In this document: piece by piece, positions 1 through 12,209 of the stretch
Numbering within the stretch: the stretch's first letter is position 1
Layout of the letters: each line of letters begins with the position of its first letter
NCBI GenBank assembly: GCA_948470475.1
Contig: OX419342.1
Span: 5,795,212 to 5,859,211 of the forward strand
From: Galaxea fascicularis
Lineage: Eukaryota > Cnidaria > Anthozoa > Scleractinia > Euphylliidae
Length of the DNA stretch: 64,000 nt
Direction: 5' to 3'
Position numbers and translations under genes: made by a program
Notes under the pieces: model-generated
The model's input: the letters and a program-made list of their open reading frames with translations, nothing else
What the model was told of the DNA's origin: nothing
Database searches by the model: none

Positions 1-22
1 CTAAGAAAGGTTACCGCCATAC

Positions 23-505
23 CTGATGAAAGAGTTCATTGCTAATAGCTCTCGGCGAAGGCCGGTTCGATCCGAATCCAAGTACTGCATCCACGTATCT
101 ACAGTTCCCTGTTTCCTTCTGCTCTGGTGTGCATGTACCCGCGGGCATTGCGATCCCATCAGCGTACATAGTAGGCACCTCACGCGCTACATCCTCCATT
201 GCAGCACCCCACCACACGTGGTCTTTATTGTAAGATGTACCATCTAACCGTCTTTAAAAACAAATACAAATGCTTAATTCTAAATCTAATAATATGGACA
301 AGAGTTAGTGTTTACTTTAGCAGGTAAATGTACCACTCGCAAAATCTGGGACCTTGGTGGCGTATTTGGCAAATCGGCTCACTCCTTATGAGGATATAGA
401 TGACGTCATTTCCCACTTTTTCGCGGTTGCTTGTGCCAACAGTCATTGAAAAATGGCGAGCGATAGGTTCGTGAAGTTCTATTAGGATCGGCGTAAATTC
501 TTTCA
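23..505 (-). other. Start of animal haem peroxidase (An_peroxidase) domain within the CRTAC1-like gene
   Basis: The exon at 243-23 reads GTSYNKDHVWWGAAMEDVAR and later YADGIAMP and SPRAISNELFHQ. This matches the usual opening of animal peroxidases: a DGTCNN-like stretch, WGAA, a YxDGI loop, then a PS-R-IS helix. The canonical cysteine and Asn-Asn of the opening motif are replaced here (GTSYN). The preceding exon, 505-417, keeps phase with both neighbours (phase 2 in, phase 1 out), but its donor (A|GTGGGA) is not the strongest possible. Catalytic histidines and haem ligands would lie beyond the window, so activity cannot be judged. Confidence 0.75.
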
Positions 506-3500
506 CTGAAGAATAGGATATCGATGGAAAAGGCCAACACGAGAAAGAAAATTTCATTCAAATTAAAATCGATTGCACGTAAACAGAAATAGGAGGAACT
601 GAAGATATTGAAGATTAAATTCTGAGTTTTGTTTTAGACTAATAACCTGAAAAGAAAAATTACACGTTGAATTGAAGATACGAATTGTATTAACCATACG
701 AAAGTAAAGGTTTTAGTTTTGTCGTTCTTGACTGAAATGTTCATGTCTTTCAACAGACCTTCAAGGACAGAACTATGTATATCACAGTAACACTCGGCCA
801 GCAACGAAAACAACCACAGCATTACCAACAAGGAGGCAACAGCTCACCTCCTGTCTGTAACACTCGGTACCGGTCCTCTCTGTCTGCCATTGTGACATGA
901 CGATGAAGAACTATTCCGGCGGTAGGAGAACGTGACGAAGCATGTGGCATTTGACGTCAGCATCTGATGACCCGGACTAGGTTCCAGGCGGGTGGAGTAA
1001 GCGAAGATTTCGGTTTCAAGCTCCGCTGGATTTACACCGGGATTAACTAGAAATTTGACTGTCTTTCCATCTGGATTGATGGTTACGGTTGCATGAGAGG
1101 GCTGAAAAATATACAGTTTGATCACTTAAGGAAGCATTACATCTTAATCATTTCAAACAACTCAGAGTTTGATTTGGATTTAAAATCGACTTTGCTTCTC
1201 GGGAAGTTCGAAACTTTGATTCTTCAGAAAATTTTGAAAATACTGTGAGCATGAGTTCAACAGCCGACATGTGGTCAGTTAAAGCATGATTTGATGAAAT
1301 CGTGCTGTGAAAACGGCCTCTTTGGAAGTGAAGAGGCCGGCACAGAACATACAACACTACAGGTCATGGAATTTCGCGTTTGCTGTTGTTTTTTTATTTT
1401 TCGCCAAAAGGTCAGGATAGTAGCAGCATCTGCAATATTGCAAGCGACGCAATGTGTTCGTCTTATGAGTTTACCGCGATGCCGCTTACAAAACTTTTCC
1501 CGACTTTTGATGAGTTCTGTCAACTTCCTGGTCTCATTGCAATTACACTATTTTGCTAATGATCGGTTCCGAGTAAATTGTGGGTAGATCCAGTCCTTTG
1601 AGGGGGCAAACGGCCATTTAAAGACGTAATTTGAAATTCTAGTTTTGACCGTTTGCCCCCACAAAGGACCGAATCTACCCACAATTCACTTGGAACTGAT
1701 CCTTGGCAAAATGGTGTATTCCTGCGATTTACTTTTGGCTAAATACCCGAACATTTCTTTGATAAACATTTTCTGTGTTTACATGCTGATTACCTCGTTA
1801 AAGCTTAAAAAGTTCAAGTTTCCCTCTTTTGTTATTACTTTGTCAATAAGAATATGATTATAATATGAATTACCTGTTTACTTATCTCCGTAAGTTTCAA
1901 GGAGAAGCACTTGTTGAGAGCCGAATATTGAACCGTCTTCCCTGAATACCTACAGAACCAATCAGAAACACGGTCAAATCAGTGTTTTTGTATAGACGGA
2001 CAACTTCAATCGTGAACAACAAGCTTAAGTCTTGCTGTCAGGTAGAATTAATTTGTATTGAAATAATCACCCCCCCCCCCCCCCTCGTAACCAGCCCCCT
2101 TTTTTATGACATGTTTACTTAAACGACAGGTAAGGTAACTGTCACTAAAGAAGCACAAAACTGTTGATTACGGTATGATTACAGTATCTAATAGTATATG
2201 ATAATCTGTTTGACAAGATTTCCACACTGTCCCACATTAATTATACATGCATTTTGTGACTCAAACTCTATTCGTTTTTGGAAAGGGTTAGTATGACAGT
2301 GATACATGTATAATCAACGTATGGGGCTGTGCGGAAATCTTTCAATTTGTTTACCTTGGTTTTATGACTCGAAGTCTTTTATTAGGAGGTACATCAATGT
2401 ATGTCACGTGTGTGGAACTAGAAGGCCACGTGACCTTAACAGTGACATTACCGCTGTCTCGTCCCAGTCCAAAATGAGCCGCCAGGGAGCTCTGCCCCAA
2501 GAAATGAGTACTGGAACCGATTTCTTGCGTCTAGAAATGGAGAAAGAGGTAAAGCAAAGTAGCGTTGAATTCACCATAATTGTGAAAAACGTTTCATCAG
2601 TTTACAAGAGAGATGATTGGCAAATATACTAAATTCATTTTTTCTCTTTGCCGCCTTACTTGTGTGTGGTTATTTCCCATGATGACTTGCACACGGGCAC
2701 CAAGGCTGTCACACAGCATGTCGTAATTTCTAAGGCATCTGAGATGAAAGGATCATATGGAGACAGTAAAGCAGCTGGTCAAATAGGACGAATTAATGAG
2801 CTATTTTTAACTGCTAACCATTCAAGGAATATGAAACAAGAACGAATTGGCCACAAAAATATCCGTCAGTCCCTTTTATGTTGGTACATATAAATTAAAA
2901 AAAGACTCCATCTTTAGTCTGTTTTACTGTTTTCTGCGTTTTTAATCATGCTTCTTCCTACTCAACAATGCAATCTTGCAATAAGCCTTCTGGATTACTC
3001 TTCTGGATTCGTATATGGTTAAAAAAAAAAGGACGGAAATTGGTTTTAAGCAATTCAGGTGACAGTACATAAGGGTAGAGTTTGAAAATGTTAACCTGAT
3101 GTCCCTAAATTGAAGTCCTTTTCCCATCTGTGGCCAATAACACTTATTCTCAGACTCATTAATAATTCATCAAGTTAAAACAAATCAAAACCGCGAAGGG
3201 GGTTTGGATACCAGGTCTTAATTACCATAGATTTTGACAACTTTACTTCTCCGTTAATTCCTTAGTTTTTGTTTCAACTGAGAAGATATATCAAACACTC
3301 GAGGCAGTGTTTCATCGGCCATTCAAACACCTCGAATTCCGTCAAAAATACTCCGCTGCGCGTCGTATTTTCAACTCTCTTCTCGGTGTTTGGATATCCC
3401 GATGAAACACTGTCTCTCGTATTTGCTATATTACATCAAATATTTAGTTGTATTAGCATCCAAACTTGCAAACGTTAACCTTTATTTAATTTCCATCAAT

Positions 3501-6500
3501 AGAATAATTATCACAGCCACTCACTCACTTGTGCACAACACGTATTCGTATCCAGTTGTTCGGTTCCCTTTGCTGGTTTTGATAGAAAAACGGCGCTCCA
3601 ATGTTATTACACACGACTATGTCTTCATCGCCATCATCTTAAAAGACGTACAAAATAACACAAGAAAAAAAATCGTTGAAAGCAATGCGAGCACATCTGG
3701 CAAAACTATAGGTCCTAGTTGAAAGAGTTTGTATAAATTATGTCAGTCACCTTAACGCTGGCACAACCGACTGGTATTCTCGTCAAAACTTTGGCGGCGT
3801 GTTCACCAAATATGTCCACGCTGAACACGTAAATGTTGTGGGTAGTTTCACAGCAAATTCCACCTCTCTACCGAAAGCACGGAGTCAGTTGACCAAGATT
3901 AGATCAGCGACGCCTGTGTTCTTCATACCACGACGACGGCGACGGCAACAAAAACGTCATTTCAAAATGAAGTGCTCGTTTTTGTAACTCTTTCGCCATT
4001 ATTTCAAACTGTTCAACTTAGAAAATGCTGGCGAACCCTCCAGGGACTAAATTGTTATTAACGGTTTTAAAGTGAGGGGAAAAAGACGAATTCGCTGCTC
4101 GCACAAAATTTGATCATTTCGCGTTGTTATTTTGAAGAAGACGGAAAAGAAATGAACCAAAATGTAAGATGCACGTGCAGAGCGATTGTTTGCCCTCAAC
4201 AAACCCGTTCTTTTGTAGCGTTCTCGTTGCCGTTCCCGTCCTGGAGAAACACCTATTCTGGGATTCCTGGATTCCATCCACACATTTTTCACACGCGCTT
4301 CACCGCAACACAAATAAAAATCTTCTATCAACCGTTACTCGCATGTCTTACCATCGTAGTCCCACTTCAGCAGACCACGCCCTTGTCCAGTGCCATTCAG
4401 TCCATACAGGGAGGACACCTGTTTCACAAAAAAGAAAAAAACGTTAGATTTGAGAAACTCTGTGCGAGCGATCTAGACTATTATTAAGAACCCTTTTGAT
4501 TCTTTCACTCTTGTTATGAGTGTTTGAGGAAGAAGGTCACTCAAACGTTCCTTTACAGTCAAACTAACTGAAGCGTACCCCTCAAGATTGCATTAATGAA
4601 CTGATTATTTGAAATTTGAACCCGCTAGTCGTTTCAAGAATGCAAAAATGAATTGATTATTCGAATATTGAACTCGCTCGTTCGATCCAAGAATACGGCT
4701 ACCGGGTTCTGTTTTCGAAAAATCAATTCACTATTGCATTCTAGAAAAGACTAGTAGGTTGGAAACCTACTGGTTGCAACAGTGACTTGATTTTTCGAAA
4801 ACGGAACCCCATTAGCCATATCCTTGGATCGAGCGAGCGAGTTCAATATTCGAATAATCAATTCATTATTGCATTCTTGAAACGACTGGTGGGTTCAAGT
4901 TTCAAATAATCAGTTCATTAATGCAATCTTCAGGGGTACGCTTCACTTAGTTTGACTGTAACGTAGCGAACAAGACTGTTTCCTTTCATAGGACATGTTG
5001 AATCGGATGTAATTCACTTTTAGTCCGTTAACCAGCCAGATCGCCCATGCTAACAAATTAAGTCGAAAGGATGTCATTCAGTAATCACTACAGCTAATCA
5101 CTTACTTATGTACAACACGTATTTGTATCCATTAATTAATTTATTTATTTATTTATTTATTTGTTTATTTATTTATTTAAATACAACAACGATAGAAATC
5201 TATCTATCTATCTATTTATTTATTTATTTATTTAATCAATTTGCCAACTGCGGCAGGCGACAATACAATAGAACATGAAGTCCCCTACAAGGTGTATCAC
5301 CCAACCCAACCCACACCATGAATATCAAAACTAACTATAGAGCGTTTTCACTCACATGACCAGCGGCCATATTGGTTTAATGAAACAAAAGAAAGTATTT
5401 GCATAAAAATAGAGTTCAATTCCCAGGGGGTTAGCCTGGTACACCAATATGGCCGCCGTTTCTTTGTTTTGGAACACCAACATGGCCGCCGTGACGTCAT
5501 GTGAAAACGCTCTATACCCACTGGTAATTACCTGAGAAAAAACACATAAGATGATGGAGTTCATTGTGTTACTAACCCCCCACCCACCCTTCCCACCTTC
5601 TTTCTAAACCACAGAACCTCTACAATTATCACGATTTCAAAGGTCGGGCGAATAAACCGAGACCTGGCGCCACTACCTGAATTGTTCAAAGAGTGGATAA
5701 ACTTGCATTGGTTGTAATACATTTTTTCTGCTGAATAGCTACCTATCCGTTGGTTACTAATGTTTCCCCGGCCTCTCAACAACTGCGACCTGGACTTAAC
5801 CGCTCGGCGTTTTCTTGTGGTATCGACACTCAAACCTGCTTCCATACTGTAATCCCAAAAATACATGTTAATGAAGCTGTTAATTTACCTCAACCGTTGC
5901 ACCGTTGTGACCGGCGCCCAGGTTTTTCCACAGGTGCATCGTATTTCCTCGAAAATGATCGTCCGTGGTCGTGGTTGGAAAATCAATTCCTGAGAAAAAA
6001 AAAAGGAGATTTTAAATACTTAAGTAAAGATCATAACTGAGAAGAACACAACAGTTCTCTTCAGGTTTTAAGAGAGTTAGCGTCGAGCAGAAAAAGACAC
6101 CAATTCTTTTTATCTTGAACTTAGTTTCAATATAAATATTAGGTTCTGGAATTTTTGAAAAAGAAAAAAGGAAACTAAAAGATAGCGAACAAACTATTAC
6201 TCATGGCATAATGCAGAGAGGGGTGTGGGGCACAAAAAAGATGATCTCCCACATCGTAGTTTCTAGAGTACTGCTTCCTGTTTCCTGGCTTTTTTTTACT
6301 AGCCCGAATCCAAAACCGCAAATACTAGCTATTCAAATTTACCAGAAAACAAAACGTGTTTCCCGGAAGTTAAGATACCATATTCTCGAACTAGCTCTTA
6401 ATCTTGCTTTGAATAGCGTTTTTGGTTCAGTACTGTCTGTTATTGCTGTTTGGACAGGAGTTGACGCTTGCATTGAAATTGCCGACAACCTGCGATACGT

Positions 6501-9500
6501 ATGTGTAAATCAAACCTTACCACTGGTCATGATGAAGTCCAAGAATCCATTGTTATCAAAATCCACGAAGGCTGCGCCCCAGCCCCACCCACCATTTGTT
6601 ACTCCGGCCTGAAAACAAAGAAAAAAGATAGAAATGACTCGTAAAGATGTATTAAAGCATTGGAAAAACCCTTACGAGGAGAAGTCGTTTTGTCTTGTCT
6701 TGTCTTGCAAGTCTTTCAATTTGGCGTCGATTACGCAAATCTACATCTTACAATCAATACAAACAACTTATGAGGTGTGTCAATCAACACGTCTGTCCTT
6801 TTCCAAAGATTTTACCTTCATAAAGTAGCCCCGTAAGCTAGTCAGCCCAAATTTTTTTTTTGCTGCACATTAAAACTTCTTGAATAGCCTGGTTTTATAT
6901 TCAACAGGGCCACTGACGGGGACTAATCCTTTAGCTCTTACAGACCCCTATTTTCATGGGTCTCTATGACCTGTAGATTCTTTTGTTGTCGAGGCTAGGG
7001 TATTGTTGTGTTGGATCATCTATTCGGTTACGTTCTCCAATCACACACGCGTCGAGAAAGCTACACACTTTCTCCTGACGGGTCGCTTATTCATCTTAAC
7101 TCAGTGATACCTTCTCTGTGGCATCCTCAAATTTTCGCCCTCCTCGGTTACGGAATAAAACGTTTCCTTTGTTGTCAAACGTGCAACCAGACACGGAGCA
7201 TTCAGTGCGGTTGTGCCAAATGGCACTAGAAAACCAGTCCAGGTAACCATCGTTATCCCAGTCTCCGATCGCATGGCCCATGGCGTCCTGTAAGAAATAG
7301 AGTCATCATCATCAACATCATCATCATCATCATACTCGTCGTCTTCGTCGTCATCATCATTATCATCATCATCATCATTATCGTCATCGGCACCGTCATC
7401 ACCATCGTCATCGTCGTCAATATCACTTTTTTTTCATGGTATTTTGAGAAAATGTGACCTATGTCTTTGGAAACTACCCGTGAAGCGAATTTCGTGACAG
7501 CCGCCTCTTTGACTTTGACGGAAACATTCGATCTTAAAGTTTGACCTTTTTCAGGTAAATACTCAAATACTTTTGTTACTCAAGTCCGATAAAATCAAGT
7601 TGAACAGGTCTAACCTGCTTTTCGTTAAGGCCACAAGGTACTGTACATTCTGAGAAGCTGTCACGTTTGGTGTTCCAGAACATTTTGCTACTACCATAAT
7701 CCGCTGTAACCAACAGCTCTTGCCAACCATCATTGTCAAAATCCTAAAACAAAAATAATTTTACTGTTTAAGATAATATCAAAAAGGAGAAAACTCTACT
7801 GCATAACTGGAACTATTATCTGACCACGCCGGCGGATGTTATCTTGAACTATGGGTGAGGGGAGGTAAAGAGGCGTTTGGGGCGATGGGGGGTGGGGGGA
7901 GCGTGGGGTGGTGGGCGTTGAAGATGGAATGGGAGGGCCAGTATTTAGGGCATCAGTCTTGAAGTCCTGAAATTCCGGGTTGAACTCCCGTCATGACTAC
8001 TTGCAAGAGTTCAATAACCTGTCATACAACATTTGTAATTATTTGTTTCCAACGTTTGTATCGTTATCTGCGAACTGTGAAAATCCCCTGTCAAGGAGAG
8101 GTTGCCATCGTTATTATTGCCATTGCCATCGTCATCGTCATCGTCATTGTCATCGTCATCATTAATGCTCAATTGGAACTTTGGAGGTTAAAATTTTTAC
8201 GGAGCTTTTCTTTTCAGGAAGGGGGGGGAGGGGGGCTATCATGGTTTGCACGCATGAACTGTCCAAAATGTTTTTTTACGATATTTATATGGGTTTACGT
8301 TCTCAACCTCTTGAATTGTTTTGTGGGGGAATGCGGAAGAGCGGGAATCCTATTTTGACATTTTGACATTTTGGTGGTCCAATAATTTCATTCTCTTCTC
8401 CTCGTACCAATTCGCCTACCACCTTACCGTAAACGAAGAGCCAAACGAGTAGGTTCCGAGATTAAGTGGAATTCCTTGATAGGAATCATCCATATTCACT
8501 CCTGCGTTTAAGGTAACATCTTCGAAATATCTGCGGAATCATAATAGACAGCTAGTCAATTCTTAGTTTCTTCAGTAGGACTCAGACAGCAAGTAATTTT
8601 CTCAAAGTTGATCCCCATTGCCATGACTTTCATTGGTTCTGAGTGTCGCCAAACTAATTAAACAGAGAAAAATTAGAAAAAAATTTCCGGTTGTATTTTA
8701 ACTTACGTACCCTTGCGCCAGAAAACCTCTGTTTCTAAGAAGTCTCGACACTGACGGCTGAAATGTGAGGTTAACACAAACAATGAAATAAACACACATT
8801 ATGACTCAACTAAACTAACTTATTCTTGAACATAAGTAAATGAAAAGCAGGTTACACTGATACAAAAAAGCCGGGCGAAGCTAAATTTGTCCGATTCAAG
8901 GGTTTCCCTCACATGTCAGGTAAAGTTCATCGAACTCAAGTAAAGTGAGATTAAAGTTGCCTTACTTTGTAGGAAACATTTTACCCGGCCCAAACCTGAT
9001 TTTCCAGGCTTTTCAAATGAATTCGATCCAAGTTTCATGAAAACATGATATTAACATCACGAGTTTAGCTCTCTGAGGCCAAGTAAAAATTAAACGGTTT
9101 CAGGGGGCTTTTTCAGGCCTTTGCGAGGTATTGGATGTAGCCGGTCAGTTCCCCCTAACCAGCAGGTATACAGGAAACACCTACTGTCGTGATGAAAATC
9201 GGCTAAAACTTTAATCTGCGAAAATTTTGCGTTGCATTTCCCTACCAAACAAATTGCCACTAACCCGATATGGAGTGGGATAAGTGATTTGTCTTTACTC
9301 TAGTTTTCGTTCTCTTTTTTTTTTTTTCCAGCGGCTGGGGGCGGGTGGGAGCAGGGGAGGAGGAGTATTTGGCAAATTTCAAATCAAGTTGGACAAGGCC
9401 TGAAAATACGGAGGAAACGTCAATAGCAGCAATCTCATCAACAATCCCGAAGAAGCGTGATTTATTTGCCTACAATAATGGAAAGACTGTGCTTACAGCT

Positions 9501-12209
9501 CAAAACGAGAACCACGTACCTTTCCCAAAACATGCGGAAGCCATTCAGTGACATAAATGTCCGGATACCCATCGTGGTTAAAATCTCCAACGTTTGGCGT
9601 CATTCCCGAAAGTTTTCTTTTGTCGCTCGTCTGCAATGAACAGTTTCTCTCCATAGCCTCTTCCCTGAAGTATCCTCCGTAATTTATGTACAGGTAGTGC
9701 CTAGTGTCACCGACTGTTGTAACGTAAAGATCCAGGTCTCCATCCTGATCGATATCAGCCCAGACAGCACCATTGGCGAAGGAACTCGGTCCGATACCCG
9801 TGTCTTTGCTGACGTCAGTGAATGTTCCATCTCCTAAGGAAGTGAACAGGTAACACATGTATGTCATGAAAAGAGAACTTAATCAAAAGAAACTGTTAAG
9901 ATAGTTTTCCTTAATCTCGTTTCCAGGCCCCTATGTTCAAAGTCATTTTTACGAGCACTTAGTTGTCTTAGTTCCTGTTACTGAGCGATGAAACAAGCGC
10001 TTGGCGACGTCGAATAGAATGCGCCAGTTTTCGAATTAAACTCACTGCTTTTCTTTCCATTTTCATGTTTTCGAATCGCTGCAAAGACGCATGGTTTATG
10101 AGACAGCCCGCGGCGCTCAAGTTTTCTGACTTCAGGGGCAAGTGAAGGACGTTGATCGCCAGCGGCAGGGTATTTCACGGAATTTGACCCTTCCAGAAAT
10201 TTAGTTTTGTAGGTTTAAAGGTAAAGAATAATAAATAAATAACAGGCAACAGTAATATTTCTAGTGTTAGCATTGACACCCAAGATAACAGTGTCGCGAA
10301 ACTGGCGTGCCATTAGTGTTTGGGACAAGTATTAATTCACGCTGGTTGAAAAATGAATGTAAAAAGTCAACTTTTATTCTTTCCGAGTTCCGAACTACTT
10401 TTCTAAACGCTTTTAACAGTACAAGCATAATCATAATGACCCTTTAGAAACACATCAGCTAATCTGGAAAGATCCAGATTTATCTGTGTGCGCATAATCA
10501 AGAAACATGCTATTTAGTTTACTAGCTCTCCGTAATACCGCGGCTGGATAGTCATGTGTCTTTGGAAATATATCACTTTGAAAACATCTTGGAAAAAAAC
10601 CAATAACTCTAATTCTTACCGTTATTCCTGTACAACACACTGTTGCCGTGAAAAACGGTGAAGTAAATATCTTCAATTCCGTCGCCATCGTAATCTCCCA
10701 CAGCTGCCCCGCCAGTGAGGTGTTCTGGGATACAGTATTCGCCAGGGATTCTCGCATGGCGGGAAGAGTTGTAAAATGGCACCACGACATCAAACACACA
10801 ATGAGGTCTAACTGCCATGCTGGGCCGGTGAACATGGTTGAATCCAGCTTGCTGTGTGGAGATAAAATAGAGCCGTTGAGTCTATAACGTTCACCAGACT
10901 GCTTTTGGAAGTTAATATGTGTTTCATTACAAATTATCGCGTCCCCATCTTTTCTCTGCCCTTACACAACGCCTCCAATCCCAACATGCTTTGTTTTAAA
11001 ATAACAGCACCACAAAAAAATGTAAGTTGAGTTGGGGCACTAAAAAGGATTACAGTGTTCAAGTCAGCGGTCGCGTGAGTGCTATCACAAGGATCATGCA
11101 AGATAACCAATATTTCTTGCGAGGATAGATATTTTTTCTAGGACTGAAGAAGAAGTTTACGGTTACCAGTGATAAATTCCTATAAACACCATCCAAAGAA
11201 ATCGAGTGCGTTTTCGTGACGGCACGCGGATGTGCGTGCGGAAGTCATATTCACAGGTAGCCCAAGTTCGATGGGCATACAACACAATAACGGAAGTTGT
11301 GAGGATTTGTATGTGAAAAACATCCCTCAGTCTAAATTTATCACCTGAATCCCTTAATTATAATTGGTCGTTTTGGATAATGAGAATTTGTGCATGCGCA
11401 GTGTCCTGTCCCGTAGAGCTTAGGCTACCTGTGGTTTACTGAACTTCCTTGTTACTGACACAATTTTTCGATCAGCGTAAAATTCATCAGTAGCTAAAAA
11501 TGCTCCGATGAAACCAAGGAATTAAACTCCAGAAACAAATAATAATTGCAGTTGAAGACAACATAATTAAAAATATAAATCCAAAGTGAGAGGAAACAGA
11601 TATATTGGTCACTTTACAAGCGAGACCAAGGGGTTGAACTTGAGGCAAAGGGAAGAGTGAACGACTCCAAATGCCAGTTCCGGTGCAAGAACACTTTCGT
11701 AAACCATCATTCGTTTCTTTGTCCTTAAGCTGAGTCGCTTGCGAAAGACTAAACAGTAGTAAAGCGGGATTTCGTGGGATTACATAAATTTGCCAATTTG
11801 CCAAGGAAATCATACTTTCTCTTCCGGCTTTAAGCTGCATAAATTCTAACTACAAATTAGCACTCATGCCGAATATAATCAAAATAAACATCACCTGATG
11901 TACTTCTTTAAACCCAAGGTTTCGTCTAGAGACGTCGTCTGTGTGCTTATTTTTGCTTGTGATTTTGTCTTCTGTGCACGTTTCGAAAGGTAAGCTGTGG
12001 GTTATATCATTTTTCAGTACTTCGAGCCTCTCCAGATTTACTGTCGACTTCCACGTTCGACTGGTGGCCGAATCGTAGTGTCTCGTAACTGCGTGTCCAC
12101 CATCTTCAACCTCATACAAGTCTTGGATGGCAAATATAGTTGGTGCTGCAGTCGAGCAAACAAACACGGAACATAATATGGCAAAGGTGCCACTGAGCGA
12201 TGTCTCCAT
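23..12209 (-). CDS. CRTAC1-like FG-GAP/ASPIC protein joined to an animal haem peroxidase domain (5' part, 17 exons, continues past left edge)
   Basis: Exons in transcript order: 12209-11895, 10851-10620, 9833-9520, 8757-8711, 8530-8428, 7743-7615, 7287-7111, 6608-6521, 5989-5889, 4418-4352, 3637-3529, 2729-2660, 2530-2355, 1949-1874, 1101-848, 505-417, 243-23. Every junction has AG/GT borders and matching phase, and the sum is exactly 856 codons. The start is the Met at 12209, followed by a hydrophobic signal peptide of about 22 residues (METSLSGTFAILCSVFVCST). Seven FG-GAP calcium loops follow, for example DYDGDGIED, DIDQDGDLD, DFNHDGYPD, DWDNDGYLD and DYDDDGDED. Next comes an ASPIC/UnbV domain (AHFGLG, VTVKVTWP), a novel linker, and then the start of an animal peroxidase domain (GTSYN, WWGAA, YADGI, SPRAISNELF). 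CRTAC1 proteins are secreted or matrix proteins, and the peroxidase join is my inference. The exon at 417-505 is the weakest call. Without it the peroxidase could be a separate gene. Confidence 0.85.
1550..1712. repeat. Foldback (palindromic) element in an intron
   Basis: The left arm at about 1550-1613 (gatcggttccgag, then gtgggtagatcc and gggggcaaacgg) is repeated in inverted order at about 1648-1712 (ccgtttgccccc, then tctacccac, then ggaactgatc). The arms are roughly 60 bp with a few mismatches and a spacer of about 35 bp. It lies in an intron of the CRTAC1-like gene. No coding capacity is seen. Confidence 0.75.
1874..2729 (-). other. ASPIC/UnbV domain exons of the CRTAC1-like gene
   Basis: The exons at 2729-2660, 2530-2355 and 1949-1874 together encode an ASPIC/UnbV module. 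It reads NYDMLCDSLGARVQVIMGNN, then QEIGSSTHFLGQSSLAAHFG, then VTVKVTWPSSSTHVTYIDVP. The family signature (GA-V near the start, a G-G-L stretch, HFGLG, then V-WP) is present in order. In vertebrate CRTAC1 this domain is followed by an EGF-like module. Here it is followed by a beta-rich, Ser/Cys-bearing linker in the exon 1101-848 and then the peroxidase start. Confidence 0.85.
3285..3425. repeat. Imperfect inverted repeat around a cagtgtttcatcgg core
   Basis: The stretch cagtgtttcatcgg followed by attcaaacacctcga near 3310-3345 recurs in reverse complement at about 3383-3415 (ggtgtttggatatcccgatg, then aaacactg). It lies within the intron between the exons at 3637-3529 and 2729-2660. It is a small foldback or MITE-like remnant with no open frame of note. 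Confidence 0.5.
4553..4961. repeat. Long-armed foldback/MITE (about 410 bp)
   Basis: The left arm begins ttacagtcaaactaactgaa and runs about 190 bp. The right arm ends ttagtttgactgtaa as its reverse complement. Matching internal blocks include agattgcattaatgaactga and its complement, and gaatattgaactcgctcg and its complement. The arms meet around 4750 near taggttggaaacctac. It is nearly a full-length palindrome in an intron of the CRTAC1-like gene, with no ORF. Confidence 0.85.
5131..5235. repeat. ATTT/ATCT microsatellite
   Basis: Long runs of (ttta)n, interrupted by a short acaacgatag segment and a (tcta)n block, then (ttta)n again. This is simple-sequence DNA in an intron. Confidence 0.9.
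5336..5516. repeat. Short MITE with gagcgttttcac termini
   Basis: The left end tatagagcgttttcactcac is mirrored by gtgaaaacgctctata at the right end. The inverted termini are about 20 bp and the total length about 180 bp, with TA-type flanks. The interior carries two related blocks, gccatattggt and accaatatggccgcc, plus acaccaacatggccgcc. No coding capacity. It sits in an intron of the CRTAC1-like gene. Confidence 0.8.
7302..7424. repeat. ATC/GTC trinucleotide microsatellite
   Basis: A (tca)n tract interrupted by gtc units, lying just upstream, in gene orientation, of the exon at 7287-7111. A shorter tract of the same kind is at 8113-8165. The ORFs it generates are artefacts of the repeat. 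Confidence 0.9.

Noticed and set aside
634..831. Minus-strand frame next to the exon 1101-848
   Set aside because: Lies inside the intron after a good GTGAGC donor at 847. It is hydrophobic with no domain match.
7980..8366. Plus-strand frames over the catcgtcatcgt tract
   Set aside because: The reading frame arises from the trinucleotide repeat. The real exons here are on the minus strand at 8530-8428 and 7743-7615.
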